A stretch of 50,140 nt of DNA from Gemmatimonadaceae bacterium (GCA_036003045.1 DASYSS010000090.1:1-50140); one strand, 5' to 3'; shown: positions 35,823 to 45,110, numbered from the stretch's first letter. The notes: generated from the letters alone by a model not told the origin. Program-made: numbers and translations.

Positions 35823-38800
35823 ATGCCGAATCCGAAACCAGGCGCCAGAGAAAGGATCGCGGCCGCGCGGCAGGCACTGGCCGCGCGTATCGGTCCGACA
35901 AACGACGGCTCGCAGGATGTCGCGCGTCTCGATGCGGGATTTCCCATTCTGCTTGTCCCGGTTCGCCTGGAGACTCGATTTGGCACTGACCAGGACGGCC
36001 CGGTTCTTCGCGTGCGGATCTACCCGGACGATTTCGCCGCCGACCTGCACGAGGCCGCGCTGACCGACGACGAGCGCGCGTTAGGCAAGCAATATTGGAC
36101 GGACGGCTGGCAGCCGAACGACGAGCTCAATGCGTGGCGCGCCCTGATCCGAATGTTGCCGGAGCCCCGCGCGGCGTGGGTCGTCGCGTCGATGACGCCG
36201 ACGAACATGTCGAGTCGCCCGGGTGCTCCGCCCGTCTTTCCGAATCCCGCGGCTCGCCCCGACGTGTGGACGAGGGCGGCGTACGCGAAGGTTCTTCCGG
36301 ATCGATGGGTTGTCATTTGTACGCGCGGGGCGAACAGCACGACGGCGGTCAGCAAGCCGGTTATCGAACCGCTGGCGCTCACGCTCTCGCCGAGTGCCGA
36401 CGCGTCGAATCCGGCGGACGTCGTGGACCTCAGCGACGGGATGACGGTGGATCGTGAGATGTTGTGGACGATCGACTATGACGAGGCCGAGAAGGCCGGC
36501 ATGGCGGTCACCATTTCGCTGAAGGACGACGATGCGAGGCTGGGCTTCGAGCGAGTGATCGCCGTCGGGGTGAAAAGCTCTCTCGCGTCCAAGGATCCCA
36601 AAGCGCCGCAGACAGGCGGTGCACCAGCGGAGGGCGCGTCGCGCCTCGCCGAGTTGCTCGACGCGCATCACTATGGCCGCGGGCTGGCGATCGTGGCGCA
36701 GGGAACGCCGACAAACAACACGGCCGCGGGAGGATCGGGCTATCCACCGCCCGATCCGGACGGCACGGTGTCGTTCGCTGTGGAGCGCGGTGCCCCACTA
36801 GCCGCGGACGGTACGGACGGCGCTGCGCTCGCGGCCGCCCTCGGTTTGCCGGCGTCGACCTTCGATCACATCGAGGGCGCCGATCGGCACGAAGGCGACC
36901 ATGCACGCGCGATGAACGGTCTGCTCTGGCCGGCAACCGGCGGGTACTACCTGGAGCAGATGCTGCCGCCGGTCTCGAACGCCGAGACCACGCGTCAACT
37001 CGAGTCGTACTTCGTGCAGCACGTGCGCGGCAACGGATCGCTCCCGCTCTTCCGAGTGGACGCGACACCGTATGGCGTGCTGCCCGTGACGTCGCTCGAT
37101 CGATGGGCGGCGCGTGCGGGAACGACCGAGCCGCAGGCTCTCGTCGCGAAAGTAGTCGGCGCCCTGCGCCCGAAATGGACGCAGCAAGCCGGCAACGTGC
37201 CGCGAGTCGGACGCACGCAAGATCCGGATCAGGACCTGCTCGACATTCTCGCCGGCGACGCGAGCGCCCGCGAAGTATGGATTCGCGACGTGCTCGGCCC
37301 GGTGTTCGTTCGCAATCTGGCGGACTTCCTCGGGGCGGACATCGGGTCATGGGTTCAGCAGGCCAACGCCGTGCGCGCACAGCTCGTCGCTCTGTTCAAT
37401 CAGCTCGGTGAGCAACCGAGAATCATGGAGATGTTGTTCAGCGCCGACGCGTTTCGGTTTCGCCATCCGTTGGTCGCGCCGACGCCGTTGTCGGAAACTG
37501 ACCCGCTGGACTTCAACTATCTGCGTTGGTTGAGGAGCGCGTCTCTCGCCGACGTTCGCGACCAGAACTTTCCGGCCGGCGCAGCGGCTCCCAATGCGCT
37601 CCTGTATCAGCTCGCGCGAGTTGCGTTGCTGCGGCAGTACGCGAACGCCGCGATCGACCTTTCGGTGCGCGCGCGCGCGGCAACCGTCGCGGAGCGACTC
37701 GACCGGGAGCTCGTCGGCGTAGCGGCCGGCGACGCCACACCGACGGTCTGGCAGCGCCTCGATGCCAAGCTGCCGGCCGTCACTCGCACCGAGTCGGTCG
37801 GCGACTATCTGCAACGCTCGGCGAACGCGCAGCGGGTGGTCGCGTCCGGCAGAGCAGTCGCCGTGACGTCGATCGACGGCCGTTCGCCCGGCGCGGTCGT
37901 CGAAGCGACTCCCATCGCGTCGGCACTCGAGAATCTCGAGATGCTGCAGGGTGTTCCCGAAGCTGAGCTCGATCGGTTGTTCGGCAACACGCTCGACTGC
38001 GCGGCGCATCGCCTCGACGCGTGGGCAACGTCGCTCGCTGCCGCGCGTCTCGATGAGCTTCGTGCATCGAAGCCCAGCGGCATTCACCTCGGGGCATACG
38101 GCTGGGTGGAGAACCTGGTGCCGGCGCCGCAACGCAACGTCGTCGTCAAACGGCCGGACGGCACGCAGGTGACGATGCAAGCCGACAGCGGCGGATTCGT
38201 GCATGCGCCGTCGATGGATCACGCATCGGCCGCGGCCATTTTGCGCAACGCGTATCTCACGAGGCGAGGGGACGAACAGCAACGATACGCGCTCGACCTT
38301 TCCTCGTCGCGCGTGCGCGCGGCTCGCTGGCTGCTGGCGTGCATTCGCGAGGGACAACCGCTCGCCGCGCTGCTCGGATATCAGTTCGAGCGCGGGCTGC
38401 ACGAGGGACACGCGCCGCTCGAGCTCGACCAGTTCATCGAGCCGTTCCGCCTCCGGTATCCATTGCCGGAAGTCAAAGGCGCGACCTCCACGGATCCCGC
38501 GCAGTCCATCTCTCCCCGGAACGTGGTGAACGGGCTCGATCTCCGGAACGCCAAGCGGGACGACACGCTGTTTTCATCGCTGCCGGTAGCGCCGAACAAC
38601 GACGAGCGGGCAGCGATTCTCGCCGAGTTGGCGGCGCTCGACGAAACGTTGGACGGAGTCGCCGACGTGTTGACGAGCGAAGCCGTGTACAACCTGGTGC
38701 GCGGGACAACGGAGGGCGCGGCGGCGAGTCTCGATTCGCTGGCACAGGGCGTTCGCCCGCCCGACCCCGGGGTGTCGCATACTCCGCGAGCGGGCACGCT

Positions 38801-40607
38801 CGTCGCGCATCGCGTCGGCGCCGTGTTCGGAGCGACGCCCGTCGCGTCGCCGGGATGGGACGCGATCGCCGCCACGCCTCGCGCGGCCGCTGAACCGTGT
38901 CTCGATGCCTGGGTGGGAACGTTGCTGGGTTCTCCAGCGCAAGTACGCTGCGACGTGACCGTTGCCGATCCATCGACGGCGAACCCGGACAGGCAACGCG
39001 TCGTCACGATCACGTTCGACAAGCTCGGCCTGCATCCGCTCGACCTGCTCGCCATCGTCGCGAACGCCGACGCGAACGCGGCGTCGGTCACCGCCAATCC
39101 GCATCGCGACGACGCGTCGGCGAAACCGTCTGAGCTCGATCTCCGCATTCTCAACGTCGCTCTCGCCGACCCCGCTCTCGCCGACGCGACGCTGCGAGGG
39201 AGCGCGTCGATCGCGTACGTGCGCGATCCGGCGTGGGCGGCGGCGACGCGATCGGTCGGCGAATTGTTGGAGATGGCCCGCGCCGTGAACGACGTTCTGC
39301 AATCGGCGCGGGCGCTTCAACCGTCCGACCTCGTGACGCCGGAAGGCGCCGCGGGAACGACGTTCGTCGTGGACGACGCCGACGCCGCCGCTCGCGTTTC
39401 CACGGCGAAAACAGCACTCGACCAGACGAAAACGGCGCTCGACGCGGCCGTGGCGGCGATCCCCCCTGTGCCACCAGGCGGCCCGGAACCGGACCTGTCG
39501 CCGCTGCGCGACGTCCTTCGGCGAGCGGCGGCGTTTGGAATCGCGTCGGCGTACCCGGGCGCACCGAACAAAACGCTCGACCGGGCGAAAGCTCTGCTCG
39601 ACGCGCGCATCGCGGCGCTGCCAAACCCGCCGAAGCCGGCCGACATGCCGCCGATTCGCGATGCGCTAAGGCGCGCCGCCACGTTAGGAATCGCCGTCGG
39701 ACCCAAGGATGTGATGGTGGACGCCACGAACCGCGACGTGGCCACGACGATTGGCGCCGCGAACAACGCATCGACTTCGCTCGGCGCCGCCATCACTACT
39801 GCGCGGCAGCGCGATCGCGAGGCTCTCGTCGCTCTCGCCAAATCGGTCTCCGCGGAAATGGGCCGGCGTTCTTCGGGCGTCGCGCCGGCCAACGCCGCGC
39901 CGGATAACGCCAAGGCGGTGTTCGGCGGCAATTTCATGCTGCTGACCAGATTCGTGCCACACGAGCAGGTGGAATTGCAAAAGGCGCTGGCGTATGGACC
40001 GACGCTGGCGCCGGACGACGAGGCCAAACGCCGCTGGCTGGCCCAGGCGGCGCGCGTTCGCGTGAGCCTGGGGCGGTGGCGGATGGTGGAGCTTTACAGT
40101 TCTTGCATCGACGCCGCTCCGCCCCCGCTCAGCATCGCTCAGCTCCCACATGCCGACCCGGCGAGCTGGGTTGCGCTCCCATTCGCCGACGAGAGCAAGC
40201 GGCCGCCGTCGGGGCGCGTCGCGCTGGCGGTCGTGCGCTCGGCCAAGCCGGCGGCAACAGATCCGTGGGTCGGTCTCCTGTTCGACGAGTGGACGGAGAT
40301 GATTCCGGCGGTGCAGGAAAGCACCGGTGTCGCGTTCCACTACGACGATCCCGGAGCCGAGGCGCCGCAAACGATGCTGCTCGCCGTTCCGCCGAAGCCG
40401 GATGCCAAGTCGTGGGACTTGCCGACGCTGCTGGCCATTCTCAACGAAACGTTCGATCTGGTGAAGGTGCGCGGCGTGCACAACGATCTCTTGGGGGACC
40501 TCGGCCAACTGCTGCCCGCCGTCTTCGCTCCGGTGAACGCCGAGCGAGAAACCGTGAGTGTAGACCTGAGTCAGGCGCGGGCCCTCAGCGCCGCGGTGCG
40601 AGCGTAG
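35823..40607 (+). CDS. Conserved hypothetical giant protein, 1594 aa
   Basis: This is the longest gene here; I do not recognise a characterised domain. Near the N-terminus is FPILLVPVRLETRF followed by LRVRIYPDDFAADLHE, and in the last 250 residues come FGGNFMLLTRFVPHEQVEL and LLFDEWTEMIPAVQESTG with APQTMLLAVPP. These fit a conserved but uncharacterised family, from memory. Residues of about 1190-1330 contain two related helical segments (PLRDVLRRAAAFGIA and PIRDALRRAATLGIA), likely an internal duplication. There is no signal peptide and no membrane helix, and the protein is alanine-rich and acidic. It starts 9 nt after the previous stop. A structural or scaffold role is plausible but unproven. 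Confidence 0.6.
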   Translation: MPNPKPGARERIAAARQALAARIGPTNDGSQDVARLDAGFPILLVPVRLETRFGTDQDGPVLRVRIYPDDFAADLHEAALTDDERALGKQYWTDGWQPNDELNAWRALIRMLPEPRAAWVVASMTPTNMSSRPGAPPVFPNPAARPDVWTRAAYAKVLPDRWVVICTRGANSTTAVSKPVIEPLALTLSPSADASNPADVVDLSDGMTVDREMLWTIDYDEAEKAGMAVTISLKDDDARLGFERVIAVGVKSSLASKDPKAPQTGGAPAEGASRLAELLDAHHYGRGLAIVAQGTPTNNTAAGGSGYPPPDPDGTVSFAVERGAPLAADGTDGAALAAALGLPASTFDHIEGADRHEGDHARAMNGLLWPATGGYYLEQMLPPVSNAETTRQLESYFVQHVRGNGSLPLFRVDATPYGVLPVTSLDRWAARAGTTEPQALVAKVVGALRPKWTQQAGNVPRVGRTQDPDQDLLDILAGDASAREVWIRDVLGPVFVRNLADFLGADIGSWVQQANAVRAQLVALFNQLGEQPRIMEMLFSADAFRFRHPLVAPTPLSETDPLDFNYLRWLRSASLADVRDQNFPAGAAAPNALLYQLARVALLRQYANAAIDLSVRARAATVAERLDRELVGVAAGDATPTVWQRLDAKLPAVTRTESVGDYLQRSANAQRVVASGRAVAVTSIDGRSPGAVVEATPIASALENLEMLQGVPEAELDRLFGNTLDCAAHRLDAWATSLAAARLDELRASKPSGIHLGAYGWVENLVPAPQRNVVVKRPDGTQVTMQADSGGFVHAPSMDHASAAAILRNAYLTRRGDEQQRYALDLSSSRVRAARWLLACIREGQPLAALLGYQFERGLHEGHAPLELDQFIEPFRLRYPLPEVKGATSTDPAQSISPRNVVNGLDLRNAKRDDTLFSSLPVAPNNDERAAILAELAALDETLDGVADVLTSEAVYNLVRGTTEGAAASLDSLAQGVRPPDPGVSHTPRAGTLVAHRVGAVFGATPVASPGWDAIAATPRAAAEPCLDAWVGTLLGSPAQVRCDVTVADPSTANPDRQRVVTITFDKLGLHPLDLLAIVANADANAASVTANPHRDDASAKPSELDLRILNVALADPALADATLRGSASIAYVRDPAWAAATRSVGELLEMARAVNDVLQSARALQPSDLVTPEGAAGTTFVVDDADAAARVSTAKTALDQTKTALDAAVAAIPPVPPGGPEPDLSPLRDVLRRAAAFGIASAYPGAPNKTLDRAKALLDARIAALPNPPKPADMPPIRDALRRAATLGIAVGPKDVMVDATNRDVATTIGAANNASTSLGAAITTARQRDREALVALAKSVSAEMGRRSSGVAPANAAPDNAKAVFGGNFMLLTRFVPHEQVELQKALAYGPTLAPDDEAKRRWLAQAARVRVSLGRWRMVELYSSCIDAAPPPLSIAQLPHADPASWVALPFADESKRPPSGRVALAVVRSAKPAATDPWVGLLFDEWTEMIPAVQESTGVAFHYDDPGAEAPQTMLLAVPPKPDAKSWDLPTLLAILNETFDLVKVRGVHNDLLGDLGQLLPAVFAPVNAERETVSVDLSQARALSAAVRA

Positions 40608-40611
40608 ACCG

Positions 40612-42306
40612 ATGGCATCGATCACGTATTGGAACCGCCTCGAGCCTCGGCCGGTCGCGCCGTCGATCGCCGAGACGTTGGCCGCCCGCCTGCGCGATCC
40701 GCTCTGGCTGCTCACGCGCCAATGGCAGTTCGGCGAGTTTCAGGGAGAGGACGCCGGATCGCCGGCGTACGTCCACATCCACGCGGTGGGCATGCCGCTC
40801 ACCGCTTGGCGTCCGGGTGCCGGAGCTTGGCGTCCGCTCGACAACAGCGGGCCGATCGAGGCGATCGCGGAAGGAGAAGCGATCAGCGGAGATGATCTCT
40901 CGCTGCAAGTGGAGCTGGCCGAGGCGTTCGAACGATTGCTGCGCGCACGCGCAGACATCGATGGACCGGGAGCGGATGCGGTGATGAAGGAGTTGGTGGC
41001 CAAGCTGCCGTTGGCCGCGCCTCCTGCCGCGGACGCGATGGCGACGCGCTTCTATAGAGTGTGCGCGCCCCGCTCGTTCAATGGGGTGACTCTGTTTACG
41101 GCGTCGAGGCAAAATCCGCCGGTGCTGCCGCCAGGGGTAGCGATCGATCCGGCGAGTGCGGCTGCCGTCACCGGCGCGCAGAAGACGTTTGCCGCGTGGG
41201 TGAGCGATGCGTTCGGGAACATCGGCAGCGCCGACCCCGAAGCCTGGCAGCCCGATCGTCTCGAATATGAGTTCTCGATCGCCACGCGGACGAACAGCGG
41301 CGATCGCTTCGATTTCGACGCGCGTCCGGAGCTGGACGGAGCGATCGATTGGCACGAGCTCGACGTGGGATCGATCGACAAGAAGCAGCAGCCGCCCGCC
41401 GCCGACGCGCAGGTGATCGACCGGACGGTGATGCCGATCCACGTGCGTTTCCGCGGGATGCCGAACGCGCGGTGGTGGGATTTCGAGGACAGCCGGACGG
41501 ATTTTGGCGACTTGCGTCTCGACCGCCGCGATGTCGGGCGTTTGGTCGTCACGGACTTCATGCTCGTGCAGGGGAATGACTGGTTCGTCGTTCCGCTGGA
41601 GCTGCCGGTCGGATCGGTGTGCCGCGTGGACGAGCTGTCGGTGCGCGACGTATTCGGCGGTCTCACCTGGGTGCCGCGCGCGGACACCTCGGCAAGCGAC
41701 TCGTATGACAAGTGGACGCTGTTCACGTCGGCCGTGATCGACGCGCCGACAACGGTGGCTCCGCTGCTCGTGCTTCCGCCGAGCGTATCGGCGGCGATTC
41801 AGGTGGGCGACCCGATCGAGGATGTGCGGTTCTTCCGCGACGAGATGGCGAATCTGGTGTGGGCGGTGGAGCGAGTCGTGCCCGGTGGAGCGGGAGGAGC
41901 GTGGGCGGGGCAGGAGCGCAGTACGGCGATGGCGCCGGCGGGTTCTCCGGCGGCGGCCGGTCTGGTCTATCAGATTCAAACTCCGGTTCCGAGGAACTGG
42001 ATTCCGTTCCTGGCCGTGACGATCGACCCCGCGCGCGGGGACATCGCGCTGGAGCGGGCGGCGATGCTCGATTCTTCGGTTGCACCGCCGGTTCCGATAC
42101 CGCCGGTGGGTCGAGTCTTGAGACCGCACGGCGGAGTCGACCCGTATCGCGTGCGTGAAGAGGAAGTATCGCGCTCGGGCGTGAACGTTTGCCGCGTTTA
42201 CTGTCGCAGCCGGTGGATCGATGGGTCGACTTGGCTCTGGACCATGCGGCAGCGCCAGGCCGGCGCCGGGGAAGGAGCGAGCGGGCTCCAGTTCGATCGG
42301 GCGTAG
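40612..42306 (+). CDS. Conserved hypothetical protein, 564 aa, last gene of the large cluster
   Basis: The N-terminus reads YWNRLEPRPV, then RDPLWLLTRQWQFGEFQGED, a phrase I recall from uncharacterised proteins in other bacteria. The C-terminal part has NWIPFLAVTIDP, YRVREEEVSRSGVNV and WIDGSTWLWTMRQRQAG, ending GEGASGLQFDRA. It is tryptophan-rich and seems a compact soluble protein; there is no signal peptide, membrane helix or known active-site motif. It starts 4 nt after the 1594-residue gene, and its stop is followed directly by dispersed repeats, so it closes the operon. Function is unknown; its invariable packing with the giants suggests a stoichiometric partner. Confidence 0.6.
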   Translation: MASITYWNRLEPRPVAPSIAETLAARLRDPLWLLTRQWQFGEFQGEDAGSPAYVHIHAVGMPLTAWRPGAGAWRPLDNSGPIEAIAEGEAISGDDLSLQVELAEAFERLLRARADIDGPGADAVMKELVAKLPLAAPPAADAMATRFYRVCAPRSFNGVTLFTASRQNPPVLPPGVAIDPASAAAVTGAQKTFAAWVSDAFGNIGSADPEAWQPDRLEYEFSIATRTNSGDRFDFDARPELDGAIDWHELDVGSIDKKQQPPAADAQVIDRTVMPIHVRFRGMPNARWWDFEDSRTDFGDLRLDRRDVGRLVVTDFMLVQGNDWFVVPLELPVGSVCRVDELSVRDVFGGLTWVPRADTSASDSYDKWTLFTSAVIDAPTTVAPLLVLPPSVSAAIQVGDPIEDVRFFRDEMANLVWAVERVVPGGAGGAWAGQERSTAMAPAGSPAAAGLVYQIQTPVPRNWIPFLAVTIDPARGDIALERAAMLDSSVAPPVPIPPVGRVLRPHGGVDPYRVREEEVSRSGVNVCRVYCRSRWIDGSTWLWTMRQRQAGAGEGASGLQFDRA

Positions 42307-42320
42307 CGGTCACGCGCCGA

Positions 42321-42415
42321 GCCGGCATTCGTTCGTCACGCTCCGGCATTAGTCAGTCACGCGCCGAGCCGCCCGAGGTCTTCCGGGCGACCAGCGCAAT
42401 ATTGCCGACCCTGCC
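42321..42415 (+). repeat. Dispersed repeat, left half
   Basis: Two short units (42321-42343 and 42343-42366) lead into a 44-nt block at 42366-42409 identical to 11434-11477. The match stops soon after, where ISL3-type transposase sequence begins. The right half resumes at 42839, so the repeat has been split. Confidence 0.7.
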
Positions 42416-42418
42416 CAT

Positions 42419-42831
42419 CGGCAGCGGCGCGAGCGGCTGCGCCGGCATCTCACGGGGAACGGGGTCCGGTGGCTGCTCCTCCGGGCGCGCCCGACCCTGC
42501 GCGGGCCCGCCGAGTGCGTGCGGCTCAAAGAGCTCCTCGCCGCGAATCGCGCGATGTTTGTCGTGTACGTCCTGAAAGAAGACTTACGCCAGCTCTGGCA
42601 CTATCGGCAGCGCGCCGCGGCGCGGCGTGCCTGGCACGACTGGTATGCGCGCGCCTGTGAGAGTCGCATCCCACTCTTCGTCCGCTTTGCCCACCGGCTC
42701 GCGCTGTCGGCCGAGTACATCATCAACCACGCAACAACAAGATCAAAGTGACGAAGCGGATGGCATACGGATATCGCGACGACGCCTACTTCTTTCTTCG
42801 CATCCGAGCCGCGTTTCCCGGAATTCCCTGA
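42419..42831 (+). pseudogene. ISL3-family transposase C-terminal remnant
   Basis: The frame from 42419 reads RQRRERLRRHLTGNGVRWLL and continues through LKEDLRQLWHYRQ, ARRAWHDWYARACESRI and RLALSAEYIINHA, the C-terminal pattern of ISL3 (ISAcc1-like) DDE transposases. The sensible frame then changes near 42,732 to NNKIKVTKRMAYGYRDD followed by YFFLRIRAAFPG and a stop at 42829-42831. About 15 codons expected between the two parts (ending EG before INNKIK) are deleted. The N-terminal two thirds are absent, so it cannot be active. Confidence 0.8.
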
Positions 42832-42838
42832 AGACCCC

Positions 42839-42891
42839 AATATTGCCTCGGCTCGCCCTCCAGACCCCGGGCCGTCTCGGCGCTGCCTCCG
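42839..42891 (+). repeat. Dispersed repeat, right half
   Basis: AATATTGCCTCGGCTCGCCC and the following 30 nt match the right part of the 11.5-kb copy (11491-11541), including GGGCCGTCTCG and CGCTGCCTCCG. Together with the left half, it shows the transposase remnant sits inside one repeat copy. Confidence 0.65.
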
Positions 42892-42902
42892 TCCAGCGAG
42901 GA

Positions 42903-43055
42903 TGTGTCGTCACCGTTCCCTGAACGGGGAACGACGATCTCTCCCCGGCCAGCATGCACGACGCCGTCGAGGGCCACCTGAACGAGATGCGAGCGGCCGG
43001 ACTCCCGATCCCGAAGCCGACGACGTCCGCCGGCTACGTCGAGGTGGCTGCGTAG
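42903..43055 (+). pseudogene. Decayed hicA-hicB remnant joined in one frame
   Basis: Read in frame from 42903, the DNA encodes VVTVP, stop (TGA at 42921-42923), TGNDDLSP and then, after a junction, HDAVEGHLNEMRAAGLPIPK and the rest of a HicB C-terminus to TAG at 43053-43055. The intact HicA at the left end reads VVTVPGTGNDDLSPG, so the TGA replaces a glycine codon (GGA). The HicB part differs from the intact HicB at one or two residues (EGHLN versus EGHLK). The HicA end and most of HicB have been deleted, fusing the two. It is on the plus strand, opposite to the intact pair. Confidence 0.85.
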
Positions 43056-43154
43056 CGAGGAACTGGTCGGAAGGCTGGCGTAAACCGCCGGGTTCTCCGG
43101 CCATCGGCACGTGACCTGCAGCCGCCTCAGGTCTTGTCTTGGCGAGGGGTCTAG

Positions 43155-43592
43155 ATGGCGAGCAAAGAAAAGACGGCCGCGAACGCCGCACGCACGCGGG
43201 CCTTGGCGGCGCCGCGGTTTCACGGCGTCCGATACCAAACGAAGGACGTGAAGCGCTCGATCGCGTTCTACACGGAGCATCTCGGGTTCGAGACGAAGTA
43301 CGAGCAGGCACCGTCGTTCGCGACGCTCGCGCTCGGCTCGCTCGATCTCCTGCTTAGTGGGCCGGGCGCTTCCGGATCACGGCCGATGCGCGACGGGCGC
43401 GCACAAGAGCCAGGCGGATGGACTCGGATCGTCATTCGTGTGGACGATCTCGAGACATGGATCGGCGAGTTGCGCACCGCCGGTCTTTCATTTCGAAACG
43501 CGATGGAGACCGGCCCCGGTGGCAAGCAAATTCAAATCGAGGATCCGGACGGAAATCCGATCGAGCTATTCGAGCCGGCGCCGCACAGCTAA
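43155..43592 (+). CDS. VOC (glyoxalase/bleomycin resistance) superfamily protein
   Basis: This 145-residue protein has the paired beta-alpha-beta modules of the vicinal oxygen chelate fold. The first module contains RYQTKDVKRSIAFYTEHLGF and the second VIRVDDLETWIGELRTAGL, ending DPDGNPIELFEP, where the glutamate is the usual metal ligand. The N-terminal helix MASKEKTAANAARTRALAAP is unusual and basic. Members act as lyases, dioxygenases or drug-binding proteins, and the actual reaction cannot be told. It starts 99 nt after the hicAB remnant. Confidence 0.85.
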   Translation: MASKEKTAANAARTRALAAPRFHGVRYQTKDVKRSIAFYTEHLGFETKYEQAPSFATLALGSLDLLLSGPGASGSRPMRDGRAQEPGGWTRIVIRVDDLETWIGELRTAGLSFRNAMETGPGGKQIQIEDPDGNPIELFEPAPHS

Positions 43593-43651
43593 GAGAACCG
43601 TGGGGAGCGAGTTTCAATAGGTTCTTGCCCGCCGTGCTATCGAGCATCGTC

Positions 43652-44191
43652 TCAGCGAAGCGTCGAGAGCGCGATGAGCGGCACGAGATTGAAGAGCAGA
43701 ATCCCGATCTTGTAGACGGCCATTCCGCCGTAGTGGATCGCGTCGAACTGTTCGCGCGAGAGACGAAACAGGCGGCCGTGCATGCCGTACAGCCAGTTTC
43801 CCGCGGAGATGAACGCCAGGAACCACACGATCAGCACCCCGTACTCTTCGCCGAGCAATTCGGGATCGCCTTCGAACACCCGTTGCATGATGCCCCGCAT
43901 TAGTGCTAGCCGCTCTGGGAGAGCGAGCTTCCGCTCCTCGTCGGCGATTTGCTCTTGAAGATGGCCCTGCAGCCATTCGAGCGTTTCACCGTTCTGCCAT
44001 GTCCATTCACGGCACACGAGCTCGACCGCATGATCCTCGAGCTCCAGCCATGAAGTGAGCTGACTGAGCGCGGCGCTACGGAACAGCGTTTTCTTCGAAC
44101 CCAGCGCGTCGATCGCCTCGTCAACACGATCCTGAACATGATTTGGGAAAATCGCGAACTTGTCTTCGCTGAAGTCTGCGGCGTCGCTCAT
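43652..44191 (-). CDS. Hypothetical membrane protein, 179 aa
   Basis: I do not recognise a family. The first 110 residues are soluble, acidic and helical (QDRVDEAIDALGSKKTLF, WLQGHLQEQIADEERKLAL). Two hydrophobic helices follow near the C-terminus (VLIVWFLAFISAGNWLYGM and YKIGILLFNLVPLIALSTL), so the N-terminal part is probably cytoplasmic. The gene converges on the VOC gene with 60 nt between stops. Codon use and GC are a little lower than in the kinase region. Confidence 0.6.
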   Translation of the reverse strand: MSDAADFSEDKFAIFPNHVQDRVDEAIDALGSKKTLFRSAALSQLTSWLELEDHAVELVCREWTWQNGETLEWLQGHLQEQIADEERKLALPERLALMRGIMQRVFEGDPELLGEEYGVLIVWFLAFISAGNWLYGMHGRLFRLSREQFDAIHYGGMAVYKIGILLFNLVPLIALSTLR

Positions 44192-44613
44192 GTTTGAGAT
44201 CCATCCCCCTGCAGCTCGAGGAGCGTGGCATCACTGACATCATCGGCGTCCGCCTGACTCGTCAGCGCACCACTTGCTCGAAGGTCGGCGCGAAATGCTT
44301 TCGCTCAAATGAGCGTTCCTCGTTTTCGTTGGGCGGACCGATCACGCCTGGTCAATCATTGCAGCCTCTCTGACAGCCCGACCTCACTCGCCAGGAGGTT
44401 CGGCCAAAATACAGTTCGATCACCAAATAGCAATGGCTCCCAACAAAATGAGTTTCGCGTGGATGACGCACCGAAGTCACCGTCTTTCGACCGGGTGGCG
44501 CGGCTGTCGAGCTGCGGCACGCGCTTCCTTCACGCCCTTCCTTATAGATAGAGGGCGCTCCAGCGCGCGAAGATGCCGAGACAAGCGGGGTCGTCCGTAG
44601 GGCTGTCCGGCTA
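44192..44613. other. No gene recognised
   Basis: About 420 bp between the hypothetical membrane protein and the pseudogene tail. I see no coding sequence with convincing residues, no repeat shared with the rest of the window and no structured RNA. GC is slightly lower than in the flanking genes. Confidence 0.4.
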
Positions 44614-45110
44614 TCAGGCCCGTTGGAGGTCGGTGTAAGTCGAGTGCGAGATATGGCCGACCCACTGGCTGGACACGCGGCCAGCGTCTGGAGCAGTGAT
44701 GACTCGTGCCGCGGCTGCGGCACCAGCAGAAACGCGACATGGGACGTGGCAAAGCAGTGCACTGACGCCGCTGCGGTGATCGCGCAGAGCCCGCGGCTCA
44801 AGCGCTCGTCGAAGGATTCGCGGCGTTCTCGGATGAAGTGCTGATAGATGAGGATCGAATGCCCGGCCTCGAAGGCGGCGGCGATCTCGTTCTTAAACCG
44901 GTACTTGCTCGAGTCCCTGCGGCCCACGGGGCACGACGGGATCTCGATGCCGTTGTCCGGGTCGAAGAAGATCGAAGAGCGGCGGATCGTAGCGCCGCCA
45001 CGTGAACGGCTGCGATAAGTAGTCAATGAATTTGCCGTCGCTCCGCCCGTCGTCTGGCGTGAGCATCCAGTGGACGCCGAGGCGAAGGGGCAGATGACGC
45101 AGGGGATCGT
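44614..45110 (-). pseudogene. Broken conserved hypothetical gene in three frames
   Basis: Reading the minus strand from about 45,110, one frame gives GVHWMLTPDDGRSDGKFIDY and WRRYDPPLFDLL. It then switches at a TTCGA repeat to FFDPDNGIEI, SSKYRFKNEIAAAF and GHSILIYQHFIRERRE with VAFLLVPQPRHE. Near 44,670 it moves to SSQWVGHISHSTYTDLQRA before TGA at 44614-44616. I recall the DPDNGIE family as a conserved unassigned protein; here the middle (between DLL and FFDPDNG) is deleted, and two frameshifts remain. The start of the gene is also lost. Confidence 0.65.
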
